This document shows, piece by piece, positions 29,426 to 38,538 of a stretch of DNA of 64,000 bases; position 1 is the stretch's first letter, and each line of letters starts with the position of its first letter. Location: contig NZ_CP073764.1 of NCBI RefSeq assembly GCF_019343105.1, positions 1,736,001 to 1,800,000 on the forward strand, read 5' to 3'. This DNA comes from Methylovirgula sp. HY1. GTDB lineage: Bacteria; Pseudomonadota; Alphaproteobacteria; Rhizobiales; Beijerinckiaceae. The position numbers and the translations under genes are program-made. A model generated the notes under the pieces. It was not told the origin of the DNA. It saw only the letters and a list, made by a program, of their open reading frames with translations, and searched no databases.

Positions 29426-30682
29426 TCACTCTTGACCCGATGCTTGACCCGATGGCAGCATCGCCATGCTGTCGGGCTTCGTCAGCGCGGAAAGCGCGAA
29501 CACCAGACCGAGTGCCGCCACCGCCGCGCCAATCAGCGGCAGCCGCGCATAGCCGGCACCCGAAATCAACGCGACGCCTCCGATCCACGCGCCTAAAGCA
29601 TTGCCGAGGTTGAAAGCGCCCTGGTTCAACGTGGAGGCCAGATTGGGGGCGTCCGTCGCCGCCTCCAGCACCCAGATCTGCAGCGGCGCGATCAGCGCGA
29701 AAGCGAGCGCCCCCCACAGCGTCAACACCAGGAGCGTCGCGGCCTCCACACGAAAGACGACCGCGAGCAACGCCAGGACGGCGATCAGCCCGACGAAACT
29801 GCCGATCACGGTTGCCATGAGATTGCGATCGGCCAAACGGGCGCCGATCAGATTGCCCATGGTGAGGCCGAGCCCGACTGCGAAAAGCGCGCCGGTCACG
29901 CCATGCGGCGAGAGACCAGTCTCCTTCTCGAGAAAGGGCGTGACATAGGTGAAGACGCTGAACAGACTGACGGACGACAGCGTCGAAATCAACATCGGCA
30001 ACAGGACCGGCCAACGTCCAAGCGCCCGAAATTCCGAACCAAGACCGTTACGCGACCCGGACAGCCCGGACGGAATGGTGGCGAGAATCGCCACTCCCGC
30101 CACCAGGCCGATGCCGACAACCGCAAAGAAGGTCATGCGCCAGCCGGCCGCCTGGCCCAGAGCCGTGCCGAGCGGCACGCCCAACACATTGGCGAGCGTC
30201 AGCCCGGCAAACATCAGGGCGACCGCTTGCGTGCGCCGCTCACGCGGCACGAGATCGCGCGCCACGACGGCGCCAATGCCGAAGAAGGCACCATGGGCGA
30301 AGGCGGTCACCACCCGGGCGACAAGCAGCAAGAGATAGCTCGGCGCCAAGGCGCAGCCGAGATTGCCGATGAGAAAAATGCCGATCAAGCCGAGCAGCGC
30401 CGTCTTGCGCGGCAGCCGTGCCGTCGCCATCGCGACAAGGGGCGCGCCAACCACAACGCCCATCGCATAGCCGGAAACGAGATAGCCAGCCGTCGGCACG
30501 CTCACGGCAAAGCTGCGCGCCACTTCGGGCAAGAGCCCCATGATGATGAATTCGGTTGTACCGATTCCGAAGGAGGCAATGGCAAGAGCCAAAATCGGCA
30601 ACGAGCTGGGAAGCCAAGTGGAACGTAAATGCCGCAAAGCTGTCTCCCGGTGTATTGCAGCGCAAGATGTGCACTGCAACAT
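29426..30682 (-). CDS. MFS transporter (drug/sugar efflux type)
   Basis: A 418-residue inner-membrane carrier with 12 predicted helices. It resembles the AraJ/YdhP/DHA1 type: TEFIIMGLLPEVARSFAVSVPTAGYLVSGYAMGVVVGAPLVAMATARLPRKTALLG, with motif A between helices 2 and 3, and the conserved GGxxGP-like segment replaced by ANVLGVPLGTALGQ. The first 20 residues before the first helix are Cys/His-containing and variable; the exact start is uncertain. Substrate cannot be predicted. It converges on xerC with 4 bp between stops. Confidence 0.88.
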   Translation of the reverse strand: MLQCTSCAAIHRETALRHLRSTWLPSSLPILALAIASFGIGTTEFIIMGLLPEVARSFAVSVPTAGYLVSGYAMGVVVGAPLVAMATARLPRKTALLGLIGIFLIGNLGCALAPSYLLLLVARVVTAFAHGAFFGIGAVVARDLVPRERRTQAVALMFAGLTLANVLGVPLGTALGQAAGWRMTFFAVVGIGLVAGVAILATIPSGLSGSRNGLGSEFRALGRWPVLLPMLISTLSSVSLFSVFTYVTPFLEKETGLSPHGVTGALFAVGLGLTMGNLIGARLADRNLMATVIGSFVGLIAVLALLAVVFRVEAATLLVLTLWGALAFALIAPLQIWVLEAATDAPNLASTLNQGAFNLGNALGAWIGGVALISGAGYARLPLIGAAVAALGLVFALSALTKPDSMAMLPSGQASGQE

Positions 30683-30870
30683 TTAGGGGAGCGCCTAGGG
30701 GAAGTACAACGCGATCATGCCGCGGAAAGATCACAAGAAAGCGATTGCGGTTAGGCTAACAATCGCGGCCAAATTTGGGGCGAAGCCCGCGGGCCGCGTA
30801 GCCCCGGCGGACAGCACGGCCCGGGAGGAGACTAAGAAACCAGCCGCCACGCCGAAGACAAGCGGATTGA

Positions 30871-31074
30871 TTACGTCATCACATCCTTGGTCGCGCTCTC
30901 GCCACGTTTAGGTTGGCTGAGGACCTTTTGCAGCTCGGCGAACTGGGCTTCTTGCTCGGCGAGTAGCTCAAGCAATACCTTGCGTTCCCCATCGTCGATC
31001 GCACTGGATGCAAGTTGTCGAAAAATTTCTAGATTCTGCGCATTGACGAATCTATCCATACTGAATTTATCCAT
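30871..31074 (-). CDS. Small conserved hypothetical helical protein
   Basis: A 67-residue charged protein: MDKFSMDRFVNAQNLEIFRQLASSAIDDGERKVLLELLAEQEAQFAELQKVLSQPKRGES. Small rhizobial proteins with the pattern RFVN.QNIE.YR.L......R..IL.LLAEE..KF are common and unstudied. GGGGAGAAG sits just upstream of the ATG, a strong ribosome binding site, which decides the start over a longer frame. No domain or function can be named. Confidence 0.72.
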   Translation of the reverse strand: MDKFSMDRFVNAQNLEIFRQLASSAIDDGERKVLLELLAEQEAQFAELQKVLSQPKRGESATKDVMT

Positions 31075-31255
31075 GTCTTCTCCCCATGGCACAGTTCCCG
31101 CTGAATGGGCCGATTTCCGGGGATCGGCGGAAAAAAGGTCACTAAAAAACACAACGACCTTCAGCGCCCCGCGGTTCCTTTTTTCGTTTCGCACCCCCCA
31201 CGATGGAAGCGCGAAGGGCAATCGGAAACCGGTCGATAAATTCAGCGCTCCAACT

Positions 31256-31507
31256 ATGGCCGAGTATTTTGACGCCGCCGTGATCAACGCGGGGCAAGCT
31301 GGACCGGCGCTCGTCCATTGGCTGCGGCGGGACCAAGAAAATCCTGGGCGCGGCCATTTTAGGGACGCGCGGCGACGAAGCCGTGCATTGCATCACCGCG
31401 ATCATATATGCCGATGCGCCCTGCACGGTGCTGCAAGGGCGGTGCAGATTCATCCGACCGTCTTGGAATTGATCCCGACGATACTGGGGGAACTGAAGAA
31501 GGCGTGA
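31256..31507 (+). pseudogene. Remnant of a mercuric-reductase-like FAD/NAD disulfide oxidoreductase
   Basis: The N-terminus MAEYFDAAVINAGQAGPALVHWL is the Rossmann start of the MerA-like flavoprotein disulfide reductase family (normally VIGAGQAGPSLA). It runs straight into the C-terminal end of the same family, now in another frame: KKILGAAILGTRGDEAVH, then after a second frame change the dimerisation tail VQIHPTVLELIPTILGELKKA. About 370 central residues, including the active CxxxxC region, are missing. It is therefore an internal deletion with two frame shifts. The retained start and end suggest deletion between distant points of an ancestral gene of about 1.4 kb. Confidence 0.85.
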
Positions 31508-31528
31508 GATTTGAAAACGGGCAGCGGC

Positions 31529-32659
31529 TCATCCGCGCGTTTTGGGCTTCCTCTTCCCTTTCGGCACCAGAGCGCTCTCCGTCACGCAACGCTGCAAATC
31601 CGCCAAATCCCGATGCAGTTGTTCGAGCGCGAAGCCAAGCGCGAAAACGCGCTCGACCTCCTGGGCCGAGAGCGTGCGCGTACACCCTTCCTGGCGCAGC
31701 GCGGCGAATTCCGTTGCATAGGCGATAAAGGCCGCATCGACGGAATCAAGCGGCGGCGGCGGCCGGCGTGCAAAAAGCGCCGCGCCGCTCTCGCGCAAAT
31801 GATCGCCAGCGCGCTCGCCAAGGGACGTGAGCCGCGGCGCCAAACGCGCGAGAAATGGATCGGGAAGAGGCGCCACGGCGGCACGGCCGAGGATGACGAA
31901 ATCATGCCGCAGCCGCAGCAGCGTTCGCGACAAAGGCCCATGATCCGGCTCCGGGCCGAGATGCGCCAAGCGCTCGCTCTTGACCTCGGCCAGGATTCCC
32001 TGAAAGCCGGCGACGGCGCCGCCTAGTCCATCCTGGATGCGACCAATCGCTTCAGCATTCAGCGCGCGCGTAAAGCCCGCCAAAAGCGCAGGTAGGACTT
32101 CCGCCAAACGATCTAGGATATGGGAGGCAGCGACAAGCGCCCGGGCATGCGCCTGCTCCGGCAAGACGAGGAGCGACACGAGAATCGCACTCGTTCCGCC
32201 AAGCATCACTTCGAGCACGCGATAAATCGCGGATTCGAACGGGCTCTGGCGAAACTCGTTCGAAATGAAGAGAACGAGCACCGCCGTAAAGGGTGCAACG
32301 CGAAATTTCGGATTGAGCGCCGCCACCAGAGCAAGCGGCGCGATACTGAGGACCAGAGCGCCGGTGAGCGCTGGCATCGTCGTATGCGGAACCAGCACGG
32401 TGACCGCGCTCGCATAGATTGCCCCGCCCAACGTCCCAACCACATATTCGGCGGTCGCCTGTAGCGATCCCCCGATGCTCATCTGGGTGACGACGATCGC
32501 CGTCAGCACGGCCCAGAGTCCATGCAGCGGAAAATGCCCGAATTGCGAAAGGCCGAAGGCCACCAGGCCAGCCAAAGTAAGCCGCAAGCAATAACGCAAT
32601 TGCGGTTTATGATCGCGCAGATTAGCGCGGACGAAACTCCAAGCTTCGGCAAGTGTCAT
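31529..32659 (-). CDS. FUSC-family (aromatic acid/fusaric acid exporter-like) membrane protein
   Basis: A 376-residue inner-membrane protein. Residues about 20-175 hold six hydrophobic helices with FUSC marks: LRLTLAGLVAFGLSQF, GLWAVLTAIVVTQMSIGGSLQATAEYVVGTLGGAIYAS and EVMLGGTSAILVSLLVLPEQA. The rest is a helical cytoplasmic domain ending in basic KGKRKPKTRG. The AaeB/FusC relatives are efflux components with periplasmic partners, but no membrane-fusion protein lies next to it and only one half of the duplicated FusC architecture is present. It starts with ATG. Confidence 0.87.
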   Translation of the reverse strand: MTLAEAWSFVRANLRDHKPQLRYCLRLTLAGLVAFGLSQFGHFPLHGLWAVLTAIVVTQMSIGGSLQATAEYVVGTLGGAIYASAVTVLVPHTTMPALTGALVLSIAPLALVAALNPKFRVAPFTAVLVLFISNEFRQSPFESAIYRVLEVMLGGTSAILVSLLVLPEQAHARALVAASHILDRLAEVLPALLAGFTRALNAEAIGRIQDGLGGAVAGFQGILAEVKSERLAHLGPEPDHGPLSRTLLRLRHDFVILGRAAVAPLPDPFLARLAPRLTSLGERAGDHLRESGAALFARRPPPPLDSVDAAFIAYATEFAALRQEGCTRTLSAQEVERVFALGFALEQLHRDLADLQRCVTESALVPKGKRKPKTRG

Positions 32660-32891
32660 GCGGGAATTTCGCTAGAGTGATTATCGATCGGACAGGCTCA
32701 TCCGATCGACAAGAAAACGCTCGAAATCAATAAGTTATAGCGCGTTCTCGAGCGCGATGGAGCATGCGAATCAAGCCCATGGGTAAGCATGATGAGTAAA
32801 GTCAAAAAACAAAACGAGCAATGGCGGGTGGCGCCTGAACCGCTGTCGGGCAGAAGTCAGGCTCGGCTCAGCCTGCTTGCCGCGCCGCTGC

Positions 32892-33989
32892 TCATGCCGG
32901 CAGATCGGGATCTTCATCGGGGGAGACGTGTTCACGAATGGCGAGGACGATGATCAAGAAGGGCACCGACAGAAAGGCTCCAATCGGCCCCCAGATCCAG
33001 CCCCAGAACGTCAAGCCGAGAAGAATAGCGAAGGGATTTAAAGTCAAACGTCCGCCGACGATCCTCGGTGTCAGGAGATTGCCCTCGATCGTCGTCAAAG
33101 TCACATAAAACAAGGGCGCCCAAAGCGCCTGCGCGAGCGTCGGCAAGCTCACGATTCCGGCAGCGAAAAGCGCCACGACCACGAATGCCGGGCCAATATA
33201 AGGAATATAATTGCAGGCGAAGGCGAGCATGCCGAAGAGAGCTGGATTGGCGAGGCCGAGTATCCAAGTGCCGATAAATGTAATGAGTCCGACAGCGGCA
33301 TTTATGATGGTCACCGTCGCGAAATAGCGCGCCAGATTACCTTCGACATCATTGATGATCTTGAGCGCGCGCAAGCGATTGGCCCGCACCTCGAACAGCA
33401 TCACGAGCTGCCGCCGCAACCCCTCGCGTCCGAGCAGATAGAAAAACAGCGTGGCAAAAAAGATCAGGAGTTCGGCAAGAGTCGGCGTGAGGAAGGCAGC
33501 CGCCCCTTGGAACACCGGCATGACGTCGAGCTTCATGTTGGAGGGATTGGAGCCCAAAGCCTTCTGCAACTCGTGGACGGCGGCGAGACCTCGTTCGAAA
33601 ATCTGAAGCTTGTTGCGAAGAATTTCAGAAAATTCCGCAGCGTGCTTGACCCATCCGATAATCGATCTGGAGAGCAAGATCGCAGAGACCTGCAACATGA
33701 CGAACATCACGATCACGACGACCGTGGCAAACAGCCAGGCTGGAACGCGATAATCAAAAAGCCGCTTTTCCAGCGGCCCCAAAACGGTTCCGATGATGAT
33801 GGCCGACACGACAGGTACGAGGATGGCCGAAGTAAAATACAAAAACGCGCATGTTGCGATCAGAAAGGTCCCAATGATCGCAACCTGAGTGCTACGCCAT
33901 AGACCCGAATCGTAAGCGCGCGACAGCAGGGCCGTGGCAGCTTCCGCCGACGGCCGCGACTTCTCCGGCAAGGATCGGTGGCGATCCAC
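32892..33989 (-). CDS. AI-2E family (PerM/TqsA-like) membrane transporter
   Basis: A 365-residue protein with about eight hydrophobic helices. Family marks: FYFTSAILVPVVSAIIIGTVLGPL near the N-terminus, the long soluble helix after helix 3, the RYFATVTIINAAVGLITFIGTWILGL block, NYIPYIGPA and GRRLTLNP-like RLTLNPFAILLGLTFWGWIWGPIGAFLSVPFLI. Family members include the AI-2 exporter TqsA and Na+/H+ antiporter-like proteins; most are uncharacterised. The start codon is GTG, and the exact start is uncertain. Confidence 0.9.
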   Translation of the reverse strand: MDRHRSLPEKSRPSAEAATALLSRAYDSGLWRSTQVAIIGTFLIATCAFLYFTSAILVPVVSAIIIGTVLGPLEKRLFDYRVPAWLFATVVVIVMFVMLQVSAILLSRSIIGWVKHAAEFSEILRNKLQIFERGLAAVHELQKALGSNPSNMKLDVMPVFQGAAAFLTPTLAELLIFFATLFFYLLGREGLRRQLVMLFEVRANRLRALKIINDVEGNLARYFATVTIINAAVGLITFIGTWILGLANPALFGMLAFACNYIPYIGPAFVVVALFAAGIVSLPTLAQALWAPLFYVTLTTIEGNLLTPRIVGGRLTLNPFAILLGLTFWGWIWGPIGAFLSVPFLIIVLAIREHVSPDEDPDLPA

Positions 33990-34179
33990 GGCCTCTCTCG
34001 ATCATGAGAAAAAACGCTGTCGCATCATGATTACGACCTGCCTCCGACAATGCGCCGGTGAAGAAAAGGGTTCCACCAAAAGGCCGGGGCTGGCTTGCCG
34101 CATCAGGCATAGGATGGCTTTGGGAGCCGCGCCTTCGTGCATCGCGTCTATCTCTACAAAGAGATGACAGCAGGCGGTC

Positions 34180-35295
34180 TCAATAGCCCTCGTATTGCTG
34201 CACAGCCGTCTGAACAGCTTTCTTCTGCTCCGGCGTGAGCTTGTTCAAGACCGCGTCGAGCCAGGCATCCTTCTCGCCGGCAGCGCGCGCGATAAGATGC
34301 CATTTCATCGCTTCCACCAGATCCATTTTTACGCCGCGGCCGACAACGAGCAGACGCGCGATACGGTCTTGCGCGACCGGATTGTTGGCGGTGGCCGCTT
34401 TCAGAAAGAGACCCGCCGCCGCGACTTCGTTCTTATCGACGCCAATGCCGTTGAACAGCATGATCGCATATTCGACTTCGGCGGAAACATTGTTTTCCTT
34501 GGCCGCGCGGCCCATCCATAAGGCCGCCACGTTGTCGTCGCGCATGACGCCACGGCCGTTGCGATAGAGGATCGCCAGCGCATAGGCGGCGTCGGAAAAG
34601 CCCTGCCCCGCGGCGCGACCGAAATATTCGGCGGCCTTTCTGAAGTCCGGAACGCTGCCATTTTGCTCCAATTCCATCATGCCGAGATTATAGAGCGCGC
34701 CAGGATTATCTTTCGCCGCGGCCTTGCGGAAAAGCGCAGTGGCGCCAGCAATGTCCTTTTTGACTCCCTTGCCCTGCAATTTCGCGACGCCGAGCGAAAA
34801 AATCGCATCCGCGTCACCCTCGGCGGCCGCGGCGGCATACCAGCGTGCTGCTTCGGCATCATCTTGCCGCACCCCAAGTCCCTGATCATAGAGCTTGCCG
34901 ATGAGCGTCATCGCGGCCGCATCATGCTTATTGGTGGCAAGCCGCTTCTCCGCCTCCTTGAGAGCGGTGTCGTAATAGCCCCGCTGATAGGCGCCGTAAG
35001 CGAGATCGACCTTGCTCTGGTCGATCGGATGAGCATCGGACATCACGGATTGCGCCTCGGGTGAGAGAGGCGTCGGCAGGGCGGGTCCACGCGGCAGGCT
35101 TTCGCTTACGGGATGCGGCACGCCTTGCGCCGGAACAGGTGCGGCGGCGGCGGGCGAAGGCGCTGTCTCAGTCGCAGGCGCGGGCGCAAGCGCAGGTGAT
35201 GCCTTCCGAGGCTCAGGCGGTGCCTGGGCCATGCTCGGGAGGTTCCCCGCGACAAGTATCAGAAGACAAAGAATGCCACAGGCAAGCCGTCTCAT
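34180..35295 (-). CDS. Exported Sel1-repeat protein
   Basis: A 371-residue protein with signal peptide RLACGILCLLILVAGNLPSMAQA, a Pro/Ala-rich linker (to residue about 95), and from there TPR-like Sel1 repeats: AMTLIGKLYDQGLGVRQDDAEAARWYAAAAAEGDADAIFSLGVAKLQGKGVKKDIAGATALFRKAA and at least three more, ending in a helical tail. Such exported SLR proteins act as scaffolds in envelope or signalling complexes. The start ATG overlaps the stop of the upstream ThiE-like gene (ATGA), showing translational coupling; this deciding overlap removes 63 upstream in-frame residues. Confidence 0.87.
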   Translation of the reverse strand: MRRLACGILCLLILVAGNLPSMAQAPPEPRKASPALAPAPATETAPSPAAAAPVPAQGVPHPVSESLPRGPALPTPLSPEAQSVMSDAHPIDQSKVDLAYGAYQRGYYDTALKEAEKRLATNKHDAAAMTLIGKLYDQGLGVRQDDAEAARWYAAAAAEGDADAIFSLGVAKLQGKGVKKDIAGATALFRKAAAKDNPGALYNLGMMELEQNGSVPDFRKAAEYFGRAAGQGFSDAAYALAILYRNGRGVMRDDNVAALWMGRAAKENNVSAEVEYAIMLFNGIGVDKNEVAAAGLFLKAATANNPVAQDRIARLLVVGRGVKMDLVEAMKWHLIARAAGEKDAWLDAVLNKLTPEQKKAVQTAVQQYEGY

Positions 35296-35963
35296 GGGAT
35301 CGGCTCGCGCGCCGCGGCCAGGGCCCGCATCGCGGCCTCGACAGCAGCCGCGGCACCCTCTGGATGCTGCCAGACGGCATCGCCGAGCGCGACGAAATCG
35401 GCCCCCGCTTGGGCAAACGGTCCGACATCGGCGACAGACGTCGCATAGCCGACACATGGCAGAGTAAAGATCTCCGCCCACCAAGCGATGCGTCCGCCGA
35501 CGCTTACATCATCGTCCTGATCATCATCATCCACCGCGGGCTCCGAGCTTGCCTCCGGCGCCGCGTCAGGACTGCCGAACATCACATAATCGGCGCCCGA
35601 TTCGCCCGCCAGCATTGCCTCGTGACGGGTCGCGACCTGGCCGACGCCGACGATTCTGTCGGGCTTCATCGCGGCAAGCGCCGCTTCCAACTCCGGCCCG
35701 GTTCCCAAAACATGTACGCCGTCGGCGTCGACACGCGCCGCAAGCACCGGATCGGCCACAAGAACGGCGGTCTCATGCTTATGTGCCAGCGGCGCGAGAG
35801 TCGCGACGATCTTTTTAATCTCGCTCGCCGCGAGCGCCTGCGTACGTATGAAAACGCAAGCAATGTCGCCAGCAGCAAGCGCCGCTTCGAAGACGGGCAC
35901 AAAACCGGCCGCCTCGGCGAGCGGCGGCGTGATCAGATAAAGACGCGTCGTGGCCTCGGCCAT
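35292..35963 (-). CDS. Divergent thiamine-phosphate-synthase-like (ThiE/TenI) TIM-barrel protein
   Basis: A 223-residue TIM barrel of the ThiE/TenI family: RLYLITPPLAEAAGFVPVFEAALAAGDIACVFIR, VADPVLAARVDADGVHVLG, GVGQVATRHEAMLAGESGADYVMFG and FVALGDAVW. Key ThiE residues are altered: the QLRxK phosphate/pyrimidine site is CVFIRTQ, INDR has become VADP, and GVHLGQ is GVHVLG. An acidic insert (DDDDQDDD) sits before strand 7. It may not make thiamine phosphate. It sits between fba and the Sel1 gene, a conserved rhizobial arrangement, and no other thi genes are present. Confidence 0.8.
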   Translation of the reverse strand: MAEATTRLYLITPPLAEAAGFVPVFEAALAAGDIACVFIRTQALAASEIKKIVATLAPLAHKHETAVLVADPVLAARVDADGVHVLGTGPELEAALAAMKPDRIVGVGQVATRHEAMLAGESGADYVMFGSPDAAPEASSEPAVDDDDQDDDVSVGGRIAWWAEIFTLPCVGYATSVADVGPFAQAGADFVALGDAVWQHPEGAAAAVEAAMRALAAAREPIP

Positions 35964-36070
35964 GGGCAAATGCACTTTTGACAGGAGAAGGAGCAAGTAT
36001 AGCGGCGCGCCACCAACTCCGGGTTAATTTGGCGAGATCGTCTCGATGCCTGCCCGACTTCGAGACGATA

Positions 36071-36119
36071 GAGCGTTTTCCGACCGGATGGAATCATCCG
36101 GTCGAAGAAGAAAACGCTC
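36071..36119. repeat. Dispersed palindromic repeat element, nested hairpin copy
   Basis: Two nested perfect inverted repeats: outer GAGCGTTTTC with GAAAACGCTC, inner CGACCGGATG with CATCCGGTCG around a GAAT loop. It relates to the right end of the 13334-13463 element. It lies 48 bp after the fba stop and could end the fba transcript. Confidence 0.75.
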
Positions 36120-36166
36120 GGCCGAACTTGCCGAAGATTTGGGGCGAAAGCACGGTGGGTGGAAGA

Positions 36167-37189
36167 TCAGGCCGCCGCCTCGAGCGGCGGCGTCCATTCG
36201 CCGAGGGCGGCAAGCCCATTCATTCGGGCCCGATGCGCAAAGGCCGCCTGCGCCATGGGCACGTTCTCGGGCTTGCCGGCCCAGGCCTTTTGCGCCGCCG
36301 CCTGCAAAGCGCGGCCATAGGAAAATGTCACCGCCCAGGGCAATGGACCCAAATGGTTGATCGCGTCGAGATGCGCTGTCGCCTCGACATCCGACTGGCC
36401 GCCAGAGAGAAAAGCGATGCCCGGCACGGCCGTCGGCACACAATTTTTGAGAACTTGGACGGTCGCCGCCGCGACCTCTTCCACGGCCGCCTGCCGCGGC
36501 GCCTTCTTGCCAGGCACCACCATATTCGGCTTCAGCACGATTCCTTCAAGAAAGACCCGCTGCGCGTAGAGCTCGTCGAAGACCGTCTTCAGCACGGCTT
36601 CCGTCACCTCATAACAACGCCGCAGCGAATGATCGCCATCCATCAAGACTTCCGGCTCGACGATCGGAACGATATCGGCCTCCTGGCAAAGCGCCGCATA
36701 GCGTGCCAGCGCATGCGCATTGGCCACAATGGCGGCATGCGTCGGAATGCCGTTACCGATATCGATCACGGCCCGCCATTTGGCGAAGCGGGCGCCGAGC
36801 CCATAATAGTCTTTGAGCCGGCCGGCCAGGCCGTCGAGCCCTTCGGTGATCGTCTCGCCGGGAAACCCCGGCAAAGGCTTGGCGCCGAGATCGACCTTGA
36901 TGCCGGGGATGGCGCCCGTCGCCTCGATCAATCGAACGAGCGGCGTGCCGTCGGCGCCATTCTGGCGAAGCGTCTCGTCATAGAGAATGACCCCGGAGAT
37001 ATGATTGTCCATCGCCGGGCGGGTGCGAAACATGAACTCGCGATAGTCGCGCCGCGTCTCCGCTGTCGAGGCGATGCCGATCGCTTCGAAGCGCTTCTTG
37101 ATTGTCCCGGTGCTCTCATCGGCCGCCAAAAGGCCCTTGCCCTTGCCGACCATGGCGCGCGCGATGCGTTCGAGTTGATCCCTGTTCAC
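36167..37189 (-). CDS. Fructose-bisphosphate aldolase, class I
   Basis: Reversible cleavage of fructose-1,6-bisphosphate. The 340 residues match the Schiff-base class I family of animals and some bacteria: KGKGLLAADESTGTIKKRFEAIG near the start, EFMFRTRP, DLGAKPLPGFPGETITEGLDGL, the lysine site EGIVLKPNMVVPG, and FLSGGQSDVEATAHLDAIN. The start codon is GTG with GGGAG seven bases upstream. It follows pgk and gap on the same strand, 122 bp from the pgk stop. Confidence 0.95.
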   Translation of the reverse strand: MNRDQLERIARAMVGKGKGLLAADESTGTIKKRFEAIGIASTAETRRDYREFMFRTRPAMDNHISGVILYDETLRQNGADGTPLVRLIEATGAIPGIKVDLGAKPLPGFPGETITEGLDGLAGRLKDYYGLGARFAKWRAVIDIGNGIPTHAAIVANAHALARYAALCQEADIVPIVEPEVLMDGDHSLRRCYEVTEAVLKTVFDELYAQRVFLEGIVLKPNMVVPGKKAPRQAAVEEVAAATVQVLKNCVPTAVPGIAFLSGGQSDVEATAHLDAINHLGPLPWAVTFSYGRALQAAAQKAWAGKPENVPMAQAAFAHRARMNGLAALGEWTPPLEAAA

Positions 37190-37266
37190 CGCCAGGCTCC
37201 CTGCTGATCCCTAATCCCTGCCGAGCATGAACATGCCCACATGCCGTAGCGCGCGGCCTCCGATCC

Positions 37267-37295
37267 CTAGAGCATGTTCCGGAAAAAACGCTTTA
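37267..37295. repeat. Dispersed repeat fragment
   Basis: CTAGAGCATGTTCCGGAAAA matches the left end of the 13334-13463 element and is followed by ACGCTTTA. It lies between pgk and fba and is a short form of the family. Confidence 0.6.
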
Positions 37296-37311
37296 GGGGG
37301 GCGCGTTCGGA

Positions 37312-38538
37312 TCATATGTGCCGAAAGTTGTCGCGCAAAGCCTCGACGCCGGGCAGGCGCTTGCCTTCGAGCCATTCGAGAAAGGCGCCGCCGGCCGTCG
37401 AAATATAGGTGAACTCCTTGGCCGCATCGGCCTTGTTCAGCGCGGCGATCGTGTCGCCGCCGCCGGCGATCGATTCGAGCTGGCCGGATTTGGTCATCCG
37501 CGCCGCCATTGCAGCAACTTCCACCGTTCCCGCGTCGAAAGGCGGAATTTCAAAGGCGCCGAAGGGGCCATTCCAGACGAGGGTGCGGGTCGATTCGAGC
37601 AGAGCCTCGACCTTTGCCACGGATTTCGGTCCGATATCGAGGATCATATCCTCGGGGCCGACATGGTCGACGTCGACAACGCGCGTCGGCGCATGCGCCT
37701 CGAACTTGGGCGCGACCACCACATCGACGGGCAGAACCACTTCGCAATTCTCGCCGGCGGCATCGGCCATGATCTTGCGGGCGATGTCGGCAAACTCCAT
37801 CTCGCAAAGCGATTTGCCGATCGCCTTGCCCATGGCGGCAAGAAAAGTATTGGCCATGCCGCCACCGATGACGAGTCGATCGACGCGGCGCATCAGATTG
37901 CCGAGCAGTTCGAGCTTGGTCGAAACTTTGGCGCCGCCGACGATGGCCATCACCGGGCGCACCGGACTGGTGAGAAGATTGGTGAGGATTTCGAGTTCCA
38001 CCTGCATGGAGCGGCCGGCGAAAGACGGCATCCTATGCGCGATCCCTTCGGTCGAGGCATGCGCGCGGTGCGATGTCGAAAAGGAGTCGTCGACATAGAC
38101 GTCGCCGAGTTTCGCCAGCGCCGTCACGAAATCAGGATCATTCTTCTCTTCGCCCTTGTGGAAACGCGTATTTTCCAGGAGCAGATAATCGCCGTCGTGC
38201 AGCGCGGCGACAGCCGCTTCGGCCGCTTCGCCGATGCAATCGTCGACGAAAACGACCTTTTTGCCGAGCCGCTTTTCGAGTTCGGGGACAACCGGCCGCA
38301 AGGAAAATGCCTCGTCGCGGCCATTCTTCGGCCGGCCGAGATGCGACAGGATAATGACCTTGGCGCCCTTGCTGGCAATCTCGCGGAGATTGGGCAGGAT
38401 GCGATCCATACGGGTCGCGTCGGCGACCTTCCCATTGTCCATCGGCACATTGAGGTCGACGCGGACGAGCACGCGCTTTCCAGCGAGTTGAGCATCGTCA
38501 AGAGTGGGAAAAGGAGCCAAAGGCGCAGATCTCGTCAT
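37312..38538 (-). CDS. pgk: Phosphoglycerate kinase
   Basis: ATP-forming step from 1,3-bisphosphoglycerate. The 408 residues carry the N-terminal substrate site ([32 protein letters not shown]), SHLGRPKNG, and the C-terminal nucleotide part [18 protein letters not shown] and [12 protein letters not shown]. The ATG at 38536-38538 overlaps the gap stop by ATGA, so the two are translationally coupled; this fixes the start against a longer in-frame form. The gap-pgk-fba cluster serves lower glycolysis and gluconeogenesis. Confidence 0.96.
   Translation of the reverse strand: MTRSAPLAPFPTLDDAQLAGKRVLVRVDLNVPMDNGKVADATRMDRILPNLREIASKGAKVIILSHLGRPKNGRDEAFSLRPVVPELEKRLGKKVVFVDDCIGEAAEAAVAALHDGDYLLLENTRFHKGEEKNDPDFVTALAKLGDVYVDDSFSTSHRAHASTEGIAHRMPSFAGRSMQVELEILTNLLTSPVRPVMAIVGGAKVSTKLELLGNLMRRVDRLVIGGGMANTFLAAMGKAIGKSLCEMEFADIARKIMADAAGENCEVVLPVDVVVAPKFEAHAPTRVVDVDHVGPEDMILDIGPKSVAKVEALLESTRTLVWNGPFGAFEIPPFDAGTVEVAAMAARMTKSGQLESIAGGGDTIAALNKADAAKEFTYISTAGGAFLEWLEGKRLPGVEALRDNFRHI

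Noticed and set aside
32223-32245. GGATTCGAAC-like T-loop sequence suggesting a tRNA
   Set aside because: It lies inside the FUSC coding frame and no acceptor, D or anticodon stems can be built around it.
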